A stretch of DNA of 27,106 bases from Mayfieldus sp038329895 (GCA_038329895.1 JBBQNM010000032.1:1-27106), one strand, 5' to 3'; counted from the first letter of the stretch, positions 8,324 to 16,195 are shown. The notes: generated from the sequence alone by a model not told the origin. A program made the numbers and translations.

Positions 8324-9363
8324 TGCCCGTCGGCCTCCGCGGGGCGTCCGCCCCGGTAGTAGAGGGGAACGCACCAGTGGTGGGTGGAGACCCAATCGGT
8401 TTCGGGAAGGTCCACGGCGTGCCCCAGGATTCGATGACAGGGTTGGTCGTAGACCTTGCCGGTCGAATCGGACACAGGATCGAAGACGATGTACTTGTAA
8501 AGACCGGAGACCATTCCGTCGGGCAGCTGAAGGTGGGCGGGGTGCTCGGGGTCGAGCTCGCCGCGGGCGATCTCGTTCTTGACCTCGACGATCTGCTCGA
8601 GCCGCTCGAGACCCAATATCCCGATCGCAGCCGTGAACTCGCTCATCCGCGCGTTCGTCCCCTGGACCTCGTAGTCGGGCTTGCCGTAATTGCGAAACGG
8701 GCGCGCGAACGCCGCCAAGTCGTCGTGTCGGGTGACCAGCACACCACCCTCGCCGGTTGAGATCGTCTTCGTCGCATAGAGCGAGTAGACGCCCGCGTCT
8801 CCCCAGGAGCCCGGCCGCCGGCCGTTCCAGGAGGCGCCGTGCGCGTGGGCGCAGTCCTCGATCAGGAAGATGTCGTTCTCCCGGCAGTAGGCGGCGATCT
8901 GCTCGACCTCGAAGGCGATGTGCCCGCCGATATGGACGAGCCAGACGGCGCGCGGTCGATGCCGCTCGGCCTTCTGCTCGAAATCGCGAAACGACATGCA
9001 GAGATCCTCGCGGTTGCAGTCCACGAACTCGACCCTGCCGCCCGCGTTGAGGACCGACAGGGGCGTGGCCATGAAGGTGTTCGAGGGGCACAAGACGACC
9101 TGATCGCGGACGTCGGCGAAGCGAAGGGCCGCGGCCGCGCCGCCGGCCCAGCTTGCGGTCGCCACCGAGGCGAGGCCGTTGTGCTGCTCCCATTCGCGCT
9201 CGAAACGATCGAGAAGCTCCCCCTCGCTCCAGCGCTCGGAGTCGAGGACCTGGTCCCAGAGCTCGTGCAGGCGGGCGCGATCGCGGTGATCGAAGCCGAT
9301 GCTGAACTGAGAGAAGTCGGGCGCCAGGCTGCCCTCGGCTTGCGCTGAGCGATCTCCGATCAA
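8320..9363 (-). CDS. DegT/DnrJ/EryC1/StrS-type PLP aminotransferase
   Basis: A 347-residue sugar aminotransferase-like enzyme that would transfer an amino group, usually from glutamate, to a nucleotide-linked keto sugar. The family landmarks are present: cofactor-pocket Asp in IEDCAHAHGA (D170), PLP lysine in SLYATKTIST (K199), GEGGVLVT, and the substrate-side FRNYGK and NARMSEFTAAIG. Because it is coupled by a 4-nt GTGA overlap to the epimerase-glycosyltransferase fusion, the amino sugar is likely made and used in one pathway. The start is TTG at 9363, the first possible codon ahead of the conserved body, with only a weak purine stretch (AAGGGA) upstream. Length is near the usual 360-400. 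The exact sugar cannot be read from sequence. Confidence 0.88.
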   Translation of the reverse strand: MIGDRSAQAEGSLAPDFSQFSIGFDHRDRARLHELWDQVLDSERWSEGELLDRFEREWEQHNGLASVATASWAGGAAAALRFADVRDQVVLCPSNTFMATPLSVLNAGGRVEFVDCNREDLCMSFRDFEQKAERHRPRAVWLVHIGGHIAFEVEQIAAYCRENDIFLIEDCAHAHGASWNGRRPGSWGDAGVYSLYATKTISTGEGGVLVTRHDDLAAFARPFRNYGKPDYEVQGTNARMSEFTAAIGILGLERLEQIVEVKNEIARGELDPEHPAHLQLPDGMVSGLYKYIVFDPVSDSTGKVYDQPCHRILGHAVDLPETDWVSTHHWCVPLYYRGGRPAEADGQ

Positions 9364-9373
9364 CCGTGTTCCC

Positions 9374-9508
9374 TTACAAGCTCACCGCGACCGTAAGCGC
9401 CACAATCCCGGCCGCACTGGCCGCGATGAGTGGGGAATGGCTCAACGCGCCGGCCACCAGACCAACCATTAGGGCCGCCCCAAAGAGCAGGATTCGATTC
9501 AGGATCAC
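9374..9508 (-). CDS. Possible 44-residue membrane peptide heading the aminotransferase operon
   Basis: A short frame starting GTG and ending TAA, 10 nt before the aminotransferase start. The translation begins VILNRILLFGAALMVGLVAG and continues ALSHSPLIAASAAGIVALTVAVSL: one Arg near the N-terminus, then two hydrophobic stretches joined by a short SHSP turn, as expected of a two-span helical hairpin. There is only a weak GGA before the start. It resembles no family I know. Position at the head of the operon, same strand and tight spacing support it; short length and lack of homology evidence weigh against it. Confidence 0.45.
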   Translation of the reverse strand: MILNRILLFGAALMVGLVAGALSHSPLIAASAAGIVALTVAVSL

Positions 9509-9604
9509 AGACGTCCATCGATGAGGTCGGTGCCCTGGCCGCCAAGACGCTAAGGGCGCGACCTAATCGGAGCCTAAAGGTGCGTGCGGCGCTGCGCGGC
9601 GTGC

Positions 9605-9633
9605 TTGCGGAGGCGGCTGGACCAGCGTAGGGT
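9605..9633 (+). promoter_or_regulatory. Sigma70-like promoter of the cupin gene
   Basis: TTGCGG at 9605-9610 and TAGGGT at 9628-9633 are separated by exactly 17 nt. The expected start of transcription near 9640 gives a leader of about 20 nt carrying the AAGGAG at 9650. The -35 box matches only in its first three bases. The rest of the gap 9509-9660 holds nothing else I can identify. Confidence 0.45.
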
Positions 9634-9649
9634 GAACGAAAGCCAAGCG

Positions 9650-9655
9650 AAGGAG
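9650..9655 (+). promoter_or_regulatory. Shine-Dalgarno AAGGAG of the cupin gene
   Basis: AAGGAG lies 5 nt before the ATG at 9661 and confirms that start. It contrasts with the following genes, which have no such site. Confidence 0.7.
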
Positions 9656-9660
9656 CCCAA

Positions 9661-10020
9661 ATGCCAAATATCGAGATAAAGAACTTTGACTCCCCGGATG
9701 AGGTGCGGCCGTTCGAGGGCAAGGGTCAGGCCGAGGTAGTCAACGTCGGCGGCCAGGTGGTCGGCCGCGCCACCTTCGAGCCCGGCTGGAAATGGTCGGA
9801 CAACGTGAAGCCGATCGCCGGCACCGACTCCTGCCAGGTCGCACACCTCGCCTACGTGGCCTCGGGGCGAATGCGAATCCACATGGACGACGGCAGCGAC
9901 GCCGAGGTCGGGCCTGGCGACGTGGTCGCGATCCCACCGGGCCATGACGCCGAGATCATCGGCGACGAGGCCTGCGTGATGCACGACTTCGGCCAGTTCG
10001 GCGACTACGCGAAACGGTAG
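9661..10020 (+). CDS. Small single-domain cupin protein
   Basis: A 119-residue beta-barrel protein of the cupin superfamily. The conserved core runs from AHLAYVASGRMRIHMDDGSDAEVGPGDVVAIPPGHDAEIIGDEACVMHDF, with the typical second-motif PGDVVAIPPGHD. The first motif keeps one His (AHLAYV) but not the full set of metal ligands, so a binding or sensing role is as likely as catalysis. A preceding WKWSDNVKPIAGTDSCQ is common in small actinobacterial cupins. The gene has its own promoter-like element and a good Shine-Dalgarno sequence, and the cyclase gene follows after 65 nt. Substrate unknown. Confidence 0.85.
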   Translation: MPNIEIKNFDSPDEVRPFEGKGQAEVVNVGGQVVGRATFEPGWKWSDNVKPIAGTDSCQVAHLAYVASGRMRIHMDDGSDAEVGPGDVVAIPPGHDAEIIGDEACVMHDFGQFGDYAKR

Positions 10021-10032
10021 CCGCAGACCGCA

Positions 10033-10048
10033 AGTGACAGAAATCACT
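10033..10048 (+). promoter_or_regulatory. CRP/GlxR-like palindrome upstream of the cyclase gene
   Basis: AGTGA-N6-TCACT, a perfect 5-bp inverted repeat with 6-bp spacer, contains the GTGA-N6-TCAC core of CRP/GlxR sites. Its centre (10040.5) is about 41.5 nt before a start of transcription predicted at about 10082 from the -10-like box at 10071. This is the spacing of class II CRP activation. No regulator gene is in the window. Confidence 0.45.
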
Positions 10049-10070
10049 CTTACCCGCGCCCAGCGCGGCG

Positions 10071-10076
10071 TAAGGT
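10071..10076 (+). promoter_or_regulatory. TAAGGT -10-like box of the cyclase gene
   Basis: TAAGGT ends 9 nt before the ATG at 10086. No -35 box is recognisable, consistent with an activator-dependent promoter using the palindrome at 10033-10048. No Shine-Dalgarno sequence precedes the gene. Confidence 0.4.
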
Positions 10077-10085
10077 TGTGCCCGG

Positions 10086-13000
10086 ATGGGGGCTTCGTGT
10101 CCCAGCTGTGGTGCCGAGAACCCCGAGCGGGCTCGCTTCTGCATGTCCTGCGGCACGGAGTTCGCGCCGCACTGCCCCAGCTGCGGGGCTGAGAACCCTC
10201 CCGGCGCCAAGTTCTGCATCGAATGCGGGGGCGCCCTTGCGACCGCAGATGCGAGCGGTCAGGTCCCCTCCGCCCCACCCGCGGCCGCCGCCGAAGCGGC
10301 CGAGCCACTCCCGGAGGAGCGCCGTCAGGTCTCGGTCCTGTTCGCCGACCTCTCCGGCTACACGGCGGTAGCCGAGCGCATGGACCCCGAGGCGGTCAAG
10401 CAGCTGCTCGATCGCACGCTGCGAAAGCTCGGCGAGGAGGTGACCCGCTTTGGGGGCACGGTCGACAAGTACATCGGCGACAACGTGATGGCCGTGTTCG
10501 GCGCCCCGCATTCGCATGAGGACGACCCCGAGCGCGCCGTGCGGGCCGGCCTGGCGATGCAGGAGGCGATGGAGCTCCTCAACGAGCGCGATACGCCCAA
10601 CAGCGAGGTCAACTTCCTGCTGCGGGTGGGCATCAACAGCGGCGAGGTCCTGGCCGGGCGGATGGGTGACGGCTACACCGTGATCGGCGACACGGTCAAC
10701 GTGGCCGCGCGGCTGCAGGCCGCGGCGCGGCCGGGGAGCGTCACGGTGGGAGAGTCCACCTTCCGGGCGACCCGCGAGTCGATCTCCTACGACGAGCTGG
10801 AGCCGCTGGAGCTGAAGAGAAAGTCCGAGCTGGTGCCCGCCTGGGAGGCAACCGGAGCGCTCGCCGAACGCCCGGCGCGCCGCGGCGCCGAGCGCCCCGG
10901 CGCGCCGCTGGTCGGGCGCGCTGACGAGTCGGCGTTGCTCGTCTCGCTCGCACAGCGCGTTCAGCGAGAGGGGCGCCCGTACCTGGTCACGGTGATCGGG
11001 CAGGCGGGGGTCGGCAAGTCGCGGCTGCTGCGCGAGTTCGGCGCTCGGGTCTCGAAGCTGGAGCCGGCACCGAAGCTTCTGACCGGGGAATGTCCTCCCT
11101 ACGGCACCGGGATCTCCTACTGGGCGCTCGGCGAGATGATCCGGGCAGAGTTCGGAATCGGCGGCGGCGAGCCCACCGAATCCGCCTGGGCCAAGTTGCG
11201 CGACGGGATGGCGGAGCGGATGAACGGCGGCGGGGCCGATGAGGGCGCGGAGCGAAACGCGGCTCTGATCGCCCGCATGCTCGGGATCGAGCCCCCCGAC
11301 GGCGCCCCGCCGCTGGAGAGCGAGGACCCGCAGCGGATGCGGGAGAGTCTCTTCTCCGCGATTCGGGTGCTGCTGGAGGCGATCAGCTCGACCCAGCCCC
11401 TGGTGGTCGCCTTCGAGGACATCCACTGGGCCGACGAGGGGATGCTCGACCTGATCGAGCACCTGGCGCGCTGGATGCGCGGGCCGATGCTGCTGGTCTG
11501 CATGGCGCGAGACGAACTGCTCGATCGCCGCACCGACTGGGCGAGCGCGCGGCGCAACGCCACCTCGATCTACCTCGACCCGCTCTCTGACAGCGAGACC
11601 GAGGAGCTGGTCGAGAGCCTCTATGGAAACGGCAATCACGAGCTGATCTCCAGGGTGGCGGAGCGCGCCGGCGGCAATCCGCTGTTCGCGGAGGAGATGG
11701 TCAACCGGCTTCTGGAGGGGGGCGACGAGCCCGACGTGCTGCCCGAGACGGTGCACTCGGTGCTCGCAGCGCGCCTCGACTCGCTCGCCCCCTTCGAGCG
11801 GCGCCTGCTCCAGCAAGCCGCCGTGGTCGGGCAGAACTTCTGGGAGGGGATGCTGATCAGCGCAGCCGGGCAGAGCGAGGCGGCGGTGCGCGACGCGCTG
11901 GGCTCGCTGCAGGACAAGGAGCTGGTGATCTCCAACCCCTCCAGCCGCCTCGCCGGCGAGCGCGAGTACGTCTTCAAGCACGCGCTGATCCGCGACGTCG
12001 CCTACGGGATGCTTCCGAAAGCGACCCGCTGTCGCCAGCACTTCCAGGTCGGAGGCTTTATCGAGGAGCGGGCCGGCGAGCGCGGGGATCGAGCGGTGGC
12101 GCTGATCGCCGACCACTACGGCCGCGCTGCCTCGCTGGGCTCGGAGGCCGGGGTCGAACCGGACGAGCTGCGCGAGATGAACGTCAAGGCCGTCCACTAC
12201 CTGGAGGCGGCTGGCAACGCGGCGCTTGCCCTCTACTCCAACCAGGAGGCACTCGGCCATTACCGCGCGGCGCGCGATCTCGAGGGGGCGCTGGACGAGG
12301 CCGAGGCGGCGCGGATCGGCGAGAAGGCGGGCGACGCGGCGCTGCGCCTCGGCCGCGTTGACGAGGCGGTCGAGGTTTGGGAGGAGTGCCTCGACTACTA
12401 CCGCCGCCAGGAGGACCTGGCCCGGGTCGGAGACCTGCACCGAAAGATCGGGGCAGGGCTCTGGCACAAGGGCGACCGGGGGGCCTCGATCGACCACTAC
12501 CAGAAGGGGATCGACCTGCTCAAGGACGGTCCTCCGTGCATCGAGCTGGTGCGGCTGTACGAGGAGGCGGCGTCGCTTTACATGCACACCGGCGACAACA
12601 TGCTGGCGATCTACGCCTCCGAGAAGGCGCTGCGGCTGGCGGAGCGTCTCGGCGAGGCGGCGGCGGCGAGCCGCGCCCACGGCATCTTCGGGCGCGTGTT
12701 CGGGCGCATTGGCGACTTCGAGAAGGCGCGCGAGAACCTCGAGCGCTCAGTCGAGCTGGCGCGGGACTCCGATCATGCCGAGGGGGTGCGGGCACTGCTC
12801 ACGCTCGGCTATCACCTGGAGGCCTCGGAGGCCGACTACGAGGGCGCCGGCAAGGCCTACGCGGAGGCGCTGGAGCTGGCGGTCGAGGTCGGCGACCTGC
12901 CCTCGCAGGTCGAGCTGCACGCGGCGCTCGCCGCGCTGGCCGTCTACCGGGCCGACTGGGAGACCGTGAAGCGCGAGACCGACGCCAGTGCATCGCTGGC

Positions 13001-13649
13001 CGAGCGCGAGGGGCTGCTGGGCAAGCTCTGCTTCCCCTACGTGATGCGCGGCGTGCTGCGCTGGCGCGAGGGTGACTGGGAGGCGGCCGAGGAGTCCCTG
13101 CGCCGCGCGCACGACGTCGCCGAGCAGGTCGGTCGCTCAGAGGTCGCCTTCTCGTCGCTTTACTGGCTCGCCGCCGTGCACTCGGATCGCGGCGAGCACG
13201 CCGCCGCCGAGACGGCGCTTGCGCAGGCGCTCGACGTCGGCGAGCGTGCGGGCCTGGTCGCGCAGCTGGTCGAGGCAAGCTCGGCGCGGGCGGTGAACCT
13301 GGCGCTCGGCGGGCGCGAGGAGCACGCCCGCGAGGCGGCGGAGGGTGCGGCCCATCTGGCTGAGCGACTCCAGCAGTACCCGGTGGGACGGGCGGCGACC
13401 AGGGAGGCCGCCGGGGTGACGGCAAGTGACCCCACGGAGGGCGCCGCCGCGCTCGAGGAGGCGGGGGCAGCCTGGAAACAGCTGGGGCATCCGCTGGACG
13501 CGGCCCGCTGCGAGGAGCTTCGCGGTCGCCGGTTGGCCGAAGACGACCCCGACGCCGCCCGAGAGGCGTTCGACTCGGCCGCGCAGCGCTACGAGCAGCT
13601 CGGCGTCGCCCACCTGGCCGAGCGGGCACGCGAGCTGGTCGCCTCCTAG
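10086..13649 (+). CDS. Zinc-ribbon class III adenylyl cyclase fused to AAA ATPase and TPR-like region
   Basis: A 1187-residue signalling protein. Two zinc ribbons open it (C5, C8, C19, C22 and C30, C33, C44, C47). A class III cyclase domain covers about 80-245 with all catalytic residues in place: metal-binding D88 and D132, purine-selecting K128 and T198, transition-state N205 and R209; the Lys/Thr pair predicts ATP as substrate and cAMP as product. An AAA/STAND-type ATPase follows (Walker A GQAGVGKS 305-312, Walker B LVVAFEDIHWADE about 439-451). The C-terminal half (about 690-1187) is Ala/Glu-rich helical repeats resembling TPRs. No membrane span, so it is probably a cytoplasmic sensor whose ATPase/TPR part regulates the cyclase. 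Start ATG 10086 puts the first ribbon right at the N-terminus. The ligand is unknown. The CRP-like site upstream suggests feedback by its own product. Confidence 0.9.
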   Translation: MGASCPSCGAENPERARFCMSCGTEFAPHCPSCGAENPPGAKFCIECGGALATADASGQVPSAPPAAAAEAAEPLPEERRQVSVLFADLSGYTAVAERMDPEAVKQLLDRTLRKLGEEVTRFGGTVDKYIGDNVMAVFGAPHSHEDDPERAVRAGLAMQEAMELLNERDTPNSEVNFLLRVGINSGEVLAGRMGDGYTVIGDTVNVAARLQAAARPGSVTVGESTFRATRESISYDELEPLELKRKSELVPAWEATGALAERPARRGAERPGAPLVGRADESALLVSLAQRVQREGRPYLVTVIGQAGVGKSRLLREFGARVSKLEPAPKLLTGECPPYGTGISYWALGEMIRAEFGIGGGEPTESAWAKLRDGMAERMNGGGADEGAERNAALIARMLGIEPPDGAPPLESEDPQRMRESLFSAIRVLLEAISSTQPLVVAFEDIHWADEGMLDLIEHLARWMRGPMLLVCMARDELLDRRTDWASARRNATSIYLDPLSDSETEELVESLYGNGNHELISRVAERAGGNPLFAEEMVNRLLEGGDEPDVLPETVHSVLAARLDSLAPFERRLLQQAAVVGQNFWEGMLISAAGQSEAAVRDALGSLQDKELVISNPSSRLAGEREYVFKHALIRDVAYGMLPKATRCRQHFQVGGFIEERAGERGDRAVALIADHYGRAASLGSEAGVEPDELREMNVKAVHYLEAAGNAALALYSNQEALGHYRAARDLEGALDEAEAARIGEKAGDAALRLGRVDEAVEVWEECLDYYRRQEDLARVGDLHRKIGAGLWHKGDRGASIDHYQKGIDLLKDGPPCIELVRLYEEAASLYMHTGDNMLAIYASEKALRLAERLGEAAAASRAHGIFGRVFGRIGDFEKARENLERSVELARDSDHAEGVRALLTLGYHLEASEADYEGAGKAYAEALELAVEVGDLPSQVELHAALAALAVYRADWETVKRETDASASLAEREGLLGKLCFPYVMRGVLRWREGDWEAAEESLRRAHDVAEQVGRSEVAFSSLYWLAAVHSDRGEHAAAETALAQALDVGERAGLVAQLVEASSARAVNLALGGREEHAREAAEGAAHLAERLQQYPVGRAATREAAGVTASDPTEGAAALEEAGAAWKQLGHPLDAARCEELRGRRLAEDDPDAAREAFDSAAQRYEQLGVAHLAERARELVAS

Positions 13650-13676
13650 CGGGCGGCGGGGCCGGAAGCCGCAAGG

Positions 13677-13682
13677 TACGGT
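13677..13682 (+). promoter_or_regulatory. TACGGT -10-like box
   Basis: TACGGT ends 6 nt before the ATG at 13689, the spacing expected if transcription begins at the A of the start codon. It lies in the 39-nt gap after the cyclase gene, and no Shine-Dalgarno sequence is present. Confidence 0.35.
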
Positions 13683-13688
13683 TGGCCG

Positions 13689-14513
13689 ATGCCCGAGCTG
13701 AGCCGCCCCGACGGCGCCGTGATCCACTTCGAGGTCCGAGGAGAGGACGGTCCGACCGTCGTACTTGCCAGCTACTGGTCCTGGAGCCCGGGGGTCTACG
13801 ACGAGTTGCTCGACGATCTCGCCGCCGATCACCGGGTCGTCACCTACCACCTGCGCGGCACCGGCGACTCATCCAGCCATGGGCCGTATGACATGGAGGT
13901 CGACACCGCCGACCTCGAGGCCGTAGTGGAGACAGCGGGGCCGGCGGTCCTGATCGCGACCGCGGACAGCTCCAATCGCGCCGTAAGGCTGGGAGCGCGC
14001 CGCGCCGAGCTGATCGCCGCGGTGATCAGCCTCGGAACCCCGCCATTCGCCCGCGCCCAGTTCAAGGACAAGGAAGCAATGCTGGCGTCGGACACGGTCG
14101 TCAACGCCTTCGTGGACGTGTTCGAGCACAACTACCGCGGCGGGATGCGCAACCTGATGGAGGCGACCAACCCGCAGATGAGCGACGACGAACTGCGTGA
14201 ACGCGTCGCCCGCCAGGTCGAGTTCTGCCCGCAGGACCCGACTGTGGCGCGGATGAAAGCCTGGGTCGAGGACGATCCCCGGGCCGAGTCGGAGGCTCTC
14301 GCGGAGCGCCTCTGGATCTTCGCGGCGCGCGGAGTCGCCGGTCCCTGGATGCCTCCGTTCGAGGAGATGATGCGACTGACCCGCGAGACCATGCCGGGCG
14401 CGAATCTGATCACGATCGACCCCGGCCCGGTCAGTCGTCCGCACGAGACGGCGGATGCGATCCGCCGGGTGAGCGCCGCGCTGCGCGGCAGTGCGCCAGC
14501 GACGCGAAAGTAG
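13689..14513 (+). CDS. Alpha/beta hydrolase-like protein with atypical nucleophile elbow
   Basis: A 274-residue protein with alpha/beta-hydrolase layout: opening strands (GAVIHFEVRGEDGPTVVLASYW), the HLRGTGDSS segment, and a C-terminal SRPHETADAI carrying the His of a possible triad. The nucleophile elbow, normally GxSxG, reads ADSSN (in VLIATADSSNRAVRLGARR), so Ser is still at the central position but both flanking small Gly residues are changed. It may be an enzyme with altered chemistry or a non-catalytic binding protein. The ATG at 13689 is just past a -10-like box. It lies between the cyclase and the DUF2203 gene, but each has its own box, so co-regulation is not assured. Confidence 0.75.
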   Translation: MPELSRPDGAVIHFEVRGEDGPTVVLASYWSWSPGVYDELLDDLAADHRVVTYHLRGTGDSSSHGPYDMEVDTADLEAVVETAGPAVLIATADSSNRAVRLGARRAELIAAVISLGTPPFARAQFKDKEAMLASDTVVNAFVDVFEHNYRGGMRNLMEATNPQMSDDELRERVARQVEFCPQDPTVARMKAWVEDDPRAESEALAERLWIFAARGVAGPWMPPFEEMMRLTRETMPGANLITIDPGPVSRPHETADAIRRVSAALRGSAPATRK

Positions 14514-14516
14514 AAT
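14511..14516 (+). promoter_or_regulatory. TAGAAT -10 box overlapping the hydrolase stop codon
   Basis: TAGAAT ends 7 nt before the ATG at 14524. Its first three bases are the TAG stop of the preceding gene. It suggests an extra promoter giving a leaderless DUF2203 message. Confidence 0.4.
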
Positions 14517-14523
14517 CGGATCG

Positions 14524-14922
14524 ATGAGTGAGCCGCGTCCGGCCCATGTCCACGAGCGCCACTTCACGATCGAGCAGGCGAACGCGTCGCTTCCGACCGT
14601 CAAGCCGCTGCTGCAACGGTTGCGCGACGCCCGCGACCTGCTGACCGACGAGGAGGCCCACGCCGCGCTTGCCGATGCGGCACCGACGAATGGCGGCGGC
14701 GAGGTCGGGACGCAGGTCGGCGAGGCCTTTCTGGAGGTGCGCCGGCTGCTGCTGGCGATGCAGGAGGCCGGGATCGTCGTCCGCGACATCGACCGCGGCC
14801 TGATCGACTTCCCGGCCATCCTCGAGCAGCGCGAGGTCTATCTCTGCTGGGAGCTCGGCGAGGACGAGGTCGCCTGGTGGCACGACCTCGACACGGGCTA
14901 TCGTGGACGCCAGCCACTCTGA
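14524..14922 (+). CDS. DUF2203 family protein
   Basis: A 132-residue protein matching DUF2203: N-terminal HFTIEQANASLPTVKPLLQRLRDARDLL, a middle helix with EVGTQVGEAFLEVRRLLLAMQEAGIVVRDIDRGLIDFPAI, and the characteristic C-terminal VYLCWELGEDEVAWWHDLDTGYRGRQPL. Function of the family is unknown. It is soluble and has no signal. ATG 14524 gives the usual family start just before the FTIEQAN segment; longer in-frame starts would run into the hydrolase gene. It overlaps the following membrane-protein gene by 20 nt, so the two are probably translated together. Confidence 0.88.
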   Translation: MSEPRPAHVHERHFTIEQANASLPTVKPLLQRLRDARDLLTDEEAHAALADAAPTNGGGEVGTQVGEAFLEVRRLLLAMQEAGIVVRDIDRGLIDFPAILEQREVYLCWELGEDEVAWWHDLDTGYRGRQPL

Positions 14923-15409
14923 CCCCAAGCCTTCGAACGCCGCGCCTCAGCAACTAGGTTGGTGGCAGGCGATCGGGGCGCTTACGGCGATCGAGCGACT
15001 CGCCGCGCTCGGGGCGCTGATCTGCGCCGCCGCGACCGTGCTGCCCTGGTACAAGGCCCCGGTCGGGGGGTTGGTCAAGACCGGGCTCGGCAGCTTCGGC
15101 TTCGCCATGGCGGCACAGTTGATCACCGCCGGCGCTGCCATCGCGCTGCTGATCCAGGTCGGCCGCGGTCGCCGTCCGCCCCTCCCCCTGCACGTGGGAG
15201 CGCTTCTCGCGACAGCCGGGTTCTGGGCGGGCGGGATCGTGGTGTACCTGATGTTCGACCGGCCGCAGTTCGAGCTGTCGGGCTTCAACCAGGACTACGC
15301 GCTCGCCCACGGGATCTTCGTAGCGCTCGGCGGAGCGGCCCTGCTGGCGATGGCCGGGCTGCGAATTCGGCACGTCGAGCTGGTGCGCGAGCGGCGGAAC
15401 CGCGACTAA
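14903..15409 (+). CDS. Four-span membrane protein of unknown function
   Basis: A 168-residue protein with a short polar N-terminus and four predicted spans: about 28-48 (IERLAALGALICAAATVLPWY), 63-85 (SFGFAMAAQLITAGAAIALLI), 96-117 (HVGALLATAGFWAGGIVVYLM) and 132-154 (HGIFVALGGAALLAMAGLRI), ending in a basic tail. The LPWY motif after the first span recurs in uncharacterised actinobacterial membrane proteins. The GTG start at 14903 lies within the DUF2203 gene (20-nt overlap). The TAA stop shares bases with the stop of the convergent PPK2 gene (15406-15409). No function can be assigned. Confidence 0.75.
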   Translation: MDASHSDPKPSNAAPQQLGWWQAIGALTAIERLAALGALICAAATVLPWYKAPVGGLVKTGLGSFGFAMAAQLITAGAAIALLIQVGRGRRPPLPLHVGALLATAGFWAGGIVVYLMFDRPQFELSGFNQDYALAHGIFVALGGAALLAMAGLRIRHVELVRERRNRD

Positions 15410-16185
15410 CCGGCGGCGTCACGGGCGAGGGGCGGCGGGGGCTCGAGGCCCCACTTGCGCATCCCATCCTCGATCCGCTCGATCACAGTCTCCAGCACGT
15501 TGATGCGCGCATAGCGCTTCGAGTCGGCGGGCACGAGATGCCACGGCGCGTGGGGCTGGTCTGTGCGGGCGATCATGTCCTCGACCGCATCGACGTACTG
15601 CTCCCGCTTCTCGCGGTTGCGCCAGTCCTCGTCGGTCAGCTTCCAGCTCTTCAGCGGGTCCTTCTGGCGCCGTTTGAAACGCCGCAGTTGCTCCTCGTCG
15701 GAGATGTGGAGCCAGAACTTGATCGCGATCGTCCCCTCGGCGGCCAGGGAGCCCTCGTAGGCGTTGATCTCGTCGTAGGCGCGCAGCCACTGCTCGCGGG
15801 TCGCGAGCCCCTCGACCCGCTCGACCAGGACCCGGCCGTACCAGGAGCGGTCGAAGACCGCCATCCCTCCCCAGCCGGGCAGGGAGGGCGAGAAGCGCCA
15901 GAGGAAGTGGTGGCGCTTCTCATCGGGTGTCGGGCCCGCGAACTGGACGACGCGGACATGGCGGGGGTCGATATGCGCAACCAATCGCTTGATCGCGCCG
16001 CCTTTTCCCGAGGCGTCCCAGCCCTCGAAAAGGACCAGGACCGGCGGACCGATTCCCCGCTCGCCGATCAGCCCTCCAAGCGTGAGTCTGAGCTGGGTGA
16101 GCCGCTCCCAGCCGCGATCGAGCGCCCGCGCCTCCTCCTTGCGGGAGAGCTTCAGGCTGAGGTCAAGCTCGTCGAGCCTCCCCAC
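15406..16185 (-). CDS. ppk2: Polyphosphate kinase 2 family enzyme (polyP:nucleotide phosphotransferase)
   Basis: A 259-residue single-domain PPK2 that uses polyphosphate to phosphorylate nucleoside mono- or diphosphates. Walker A FEGWDASGKGG ends at residue 63, the Walker B-like FDRSWYGRVLVERVEG covers 111-126, and the lid-region IKFWLHISDEEQLRRFKRRQKDPLKSWKLT is well conserved. Length fits the single-domain enzymes. Whether AMP or ADP is the acceptor cannot be decided by eye. The start is GTG 16185, 10 nt after the rhamnosidase stop, so the two genes are in one operon; the frame is open further upstream but only through that gene. Its TAG stop overlaps the convergent membrane-protein gene by 4 nt. 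Confidence 0.92.
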   Translation of the reverse strand: MGRLDELDLSLKLSRKEEARALDRGWERLTQLRLTLGGLIGERGIGPPVLVLFEGWDASGKGGAIKRLVAHIDPRHVRVVQFAGPTPDEKRHHFLWRFSPSLPGWGGMAVFDRSWYGRVLVERVEGLATREQWLRAYDEINAYEGSLAAEGTIAIKFWLHISDEEQLRRFKRRQKDPLKSWKLTDEDWRNREKREQYVDAVEDMIARTDQPHAPWHLVPADSKRYARINVLETVIERIEDGMRKWGLEPPPPLARDAAG

Positions 16186-16195
16186 GCCCGCAAGC

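Noticed and set aside
8324..9193. N-terminal extension of the fusion protein up to 9193
   Set aside because: It is an out-of-frame translation of the aminotransferase gene; the GTG at 8323 with the GTGA overlap and the NAD motif right after it marks the true start.
10050..12680. 876-residue open frame on the minus strand
   Set aside because: It is antisense to the clearly real cyclase/ATPase gene, has no recognisable motif and reflects GC-rich codon bias.
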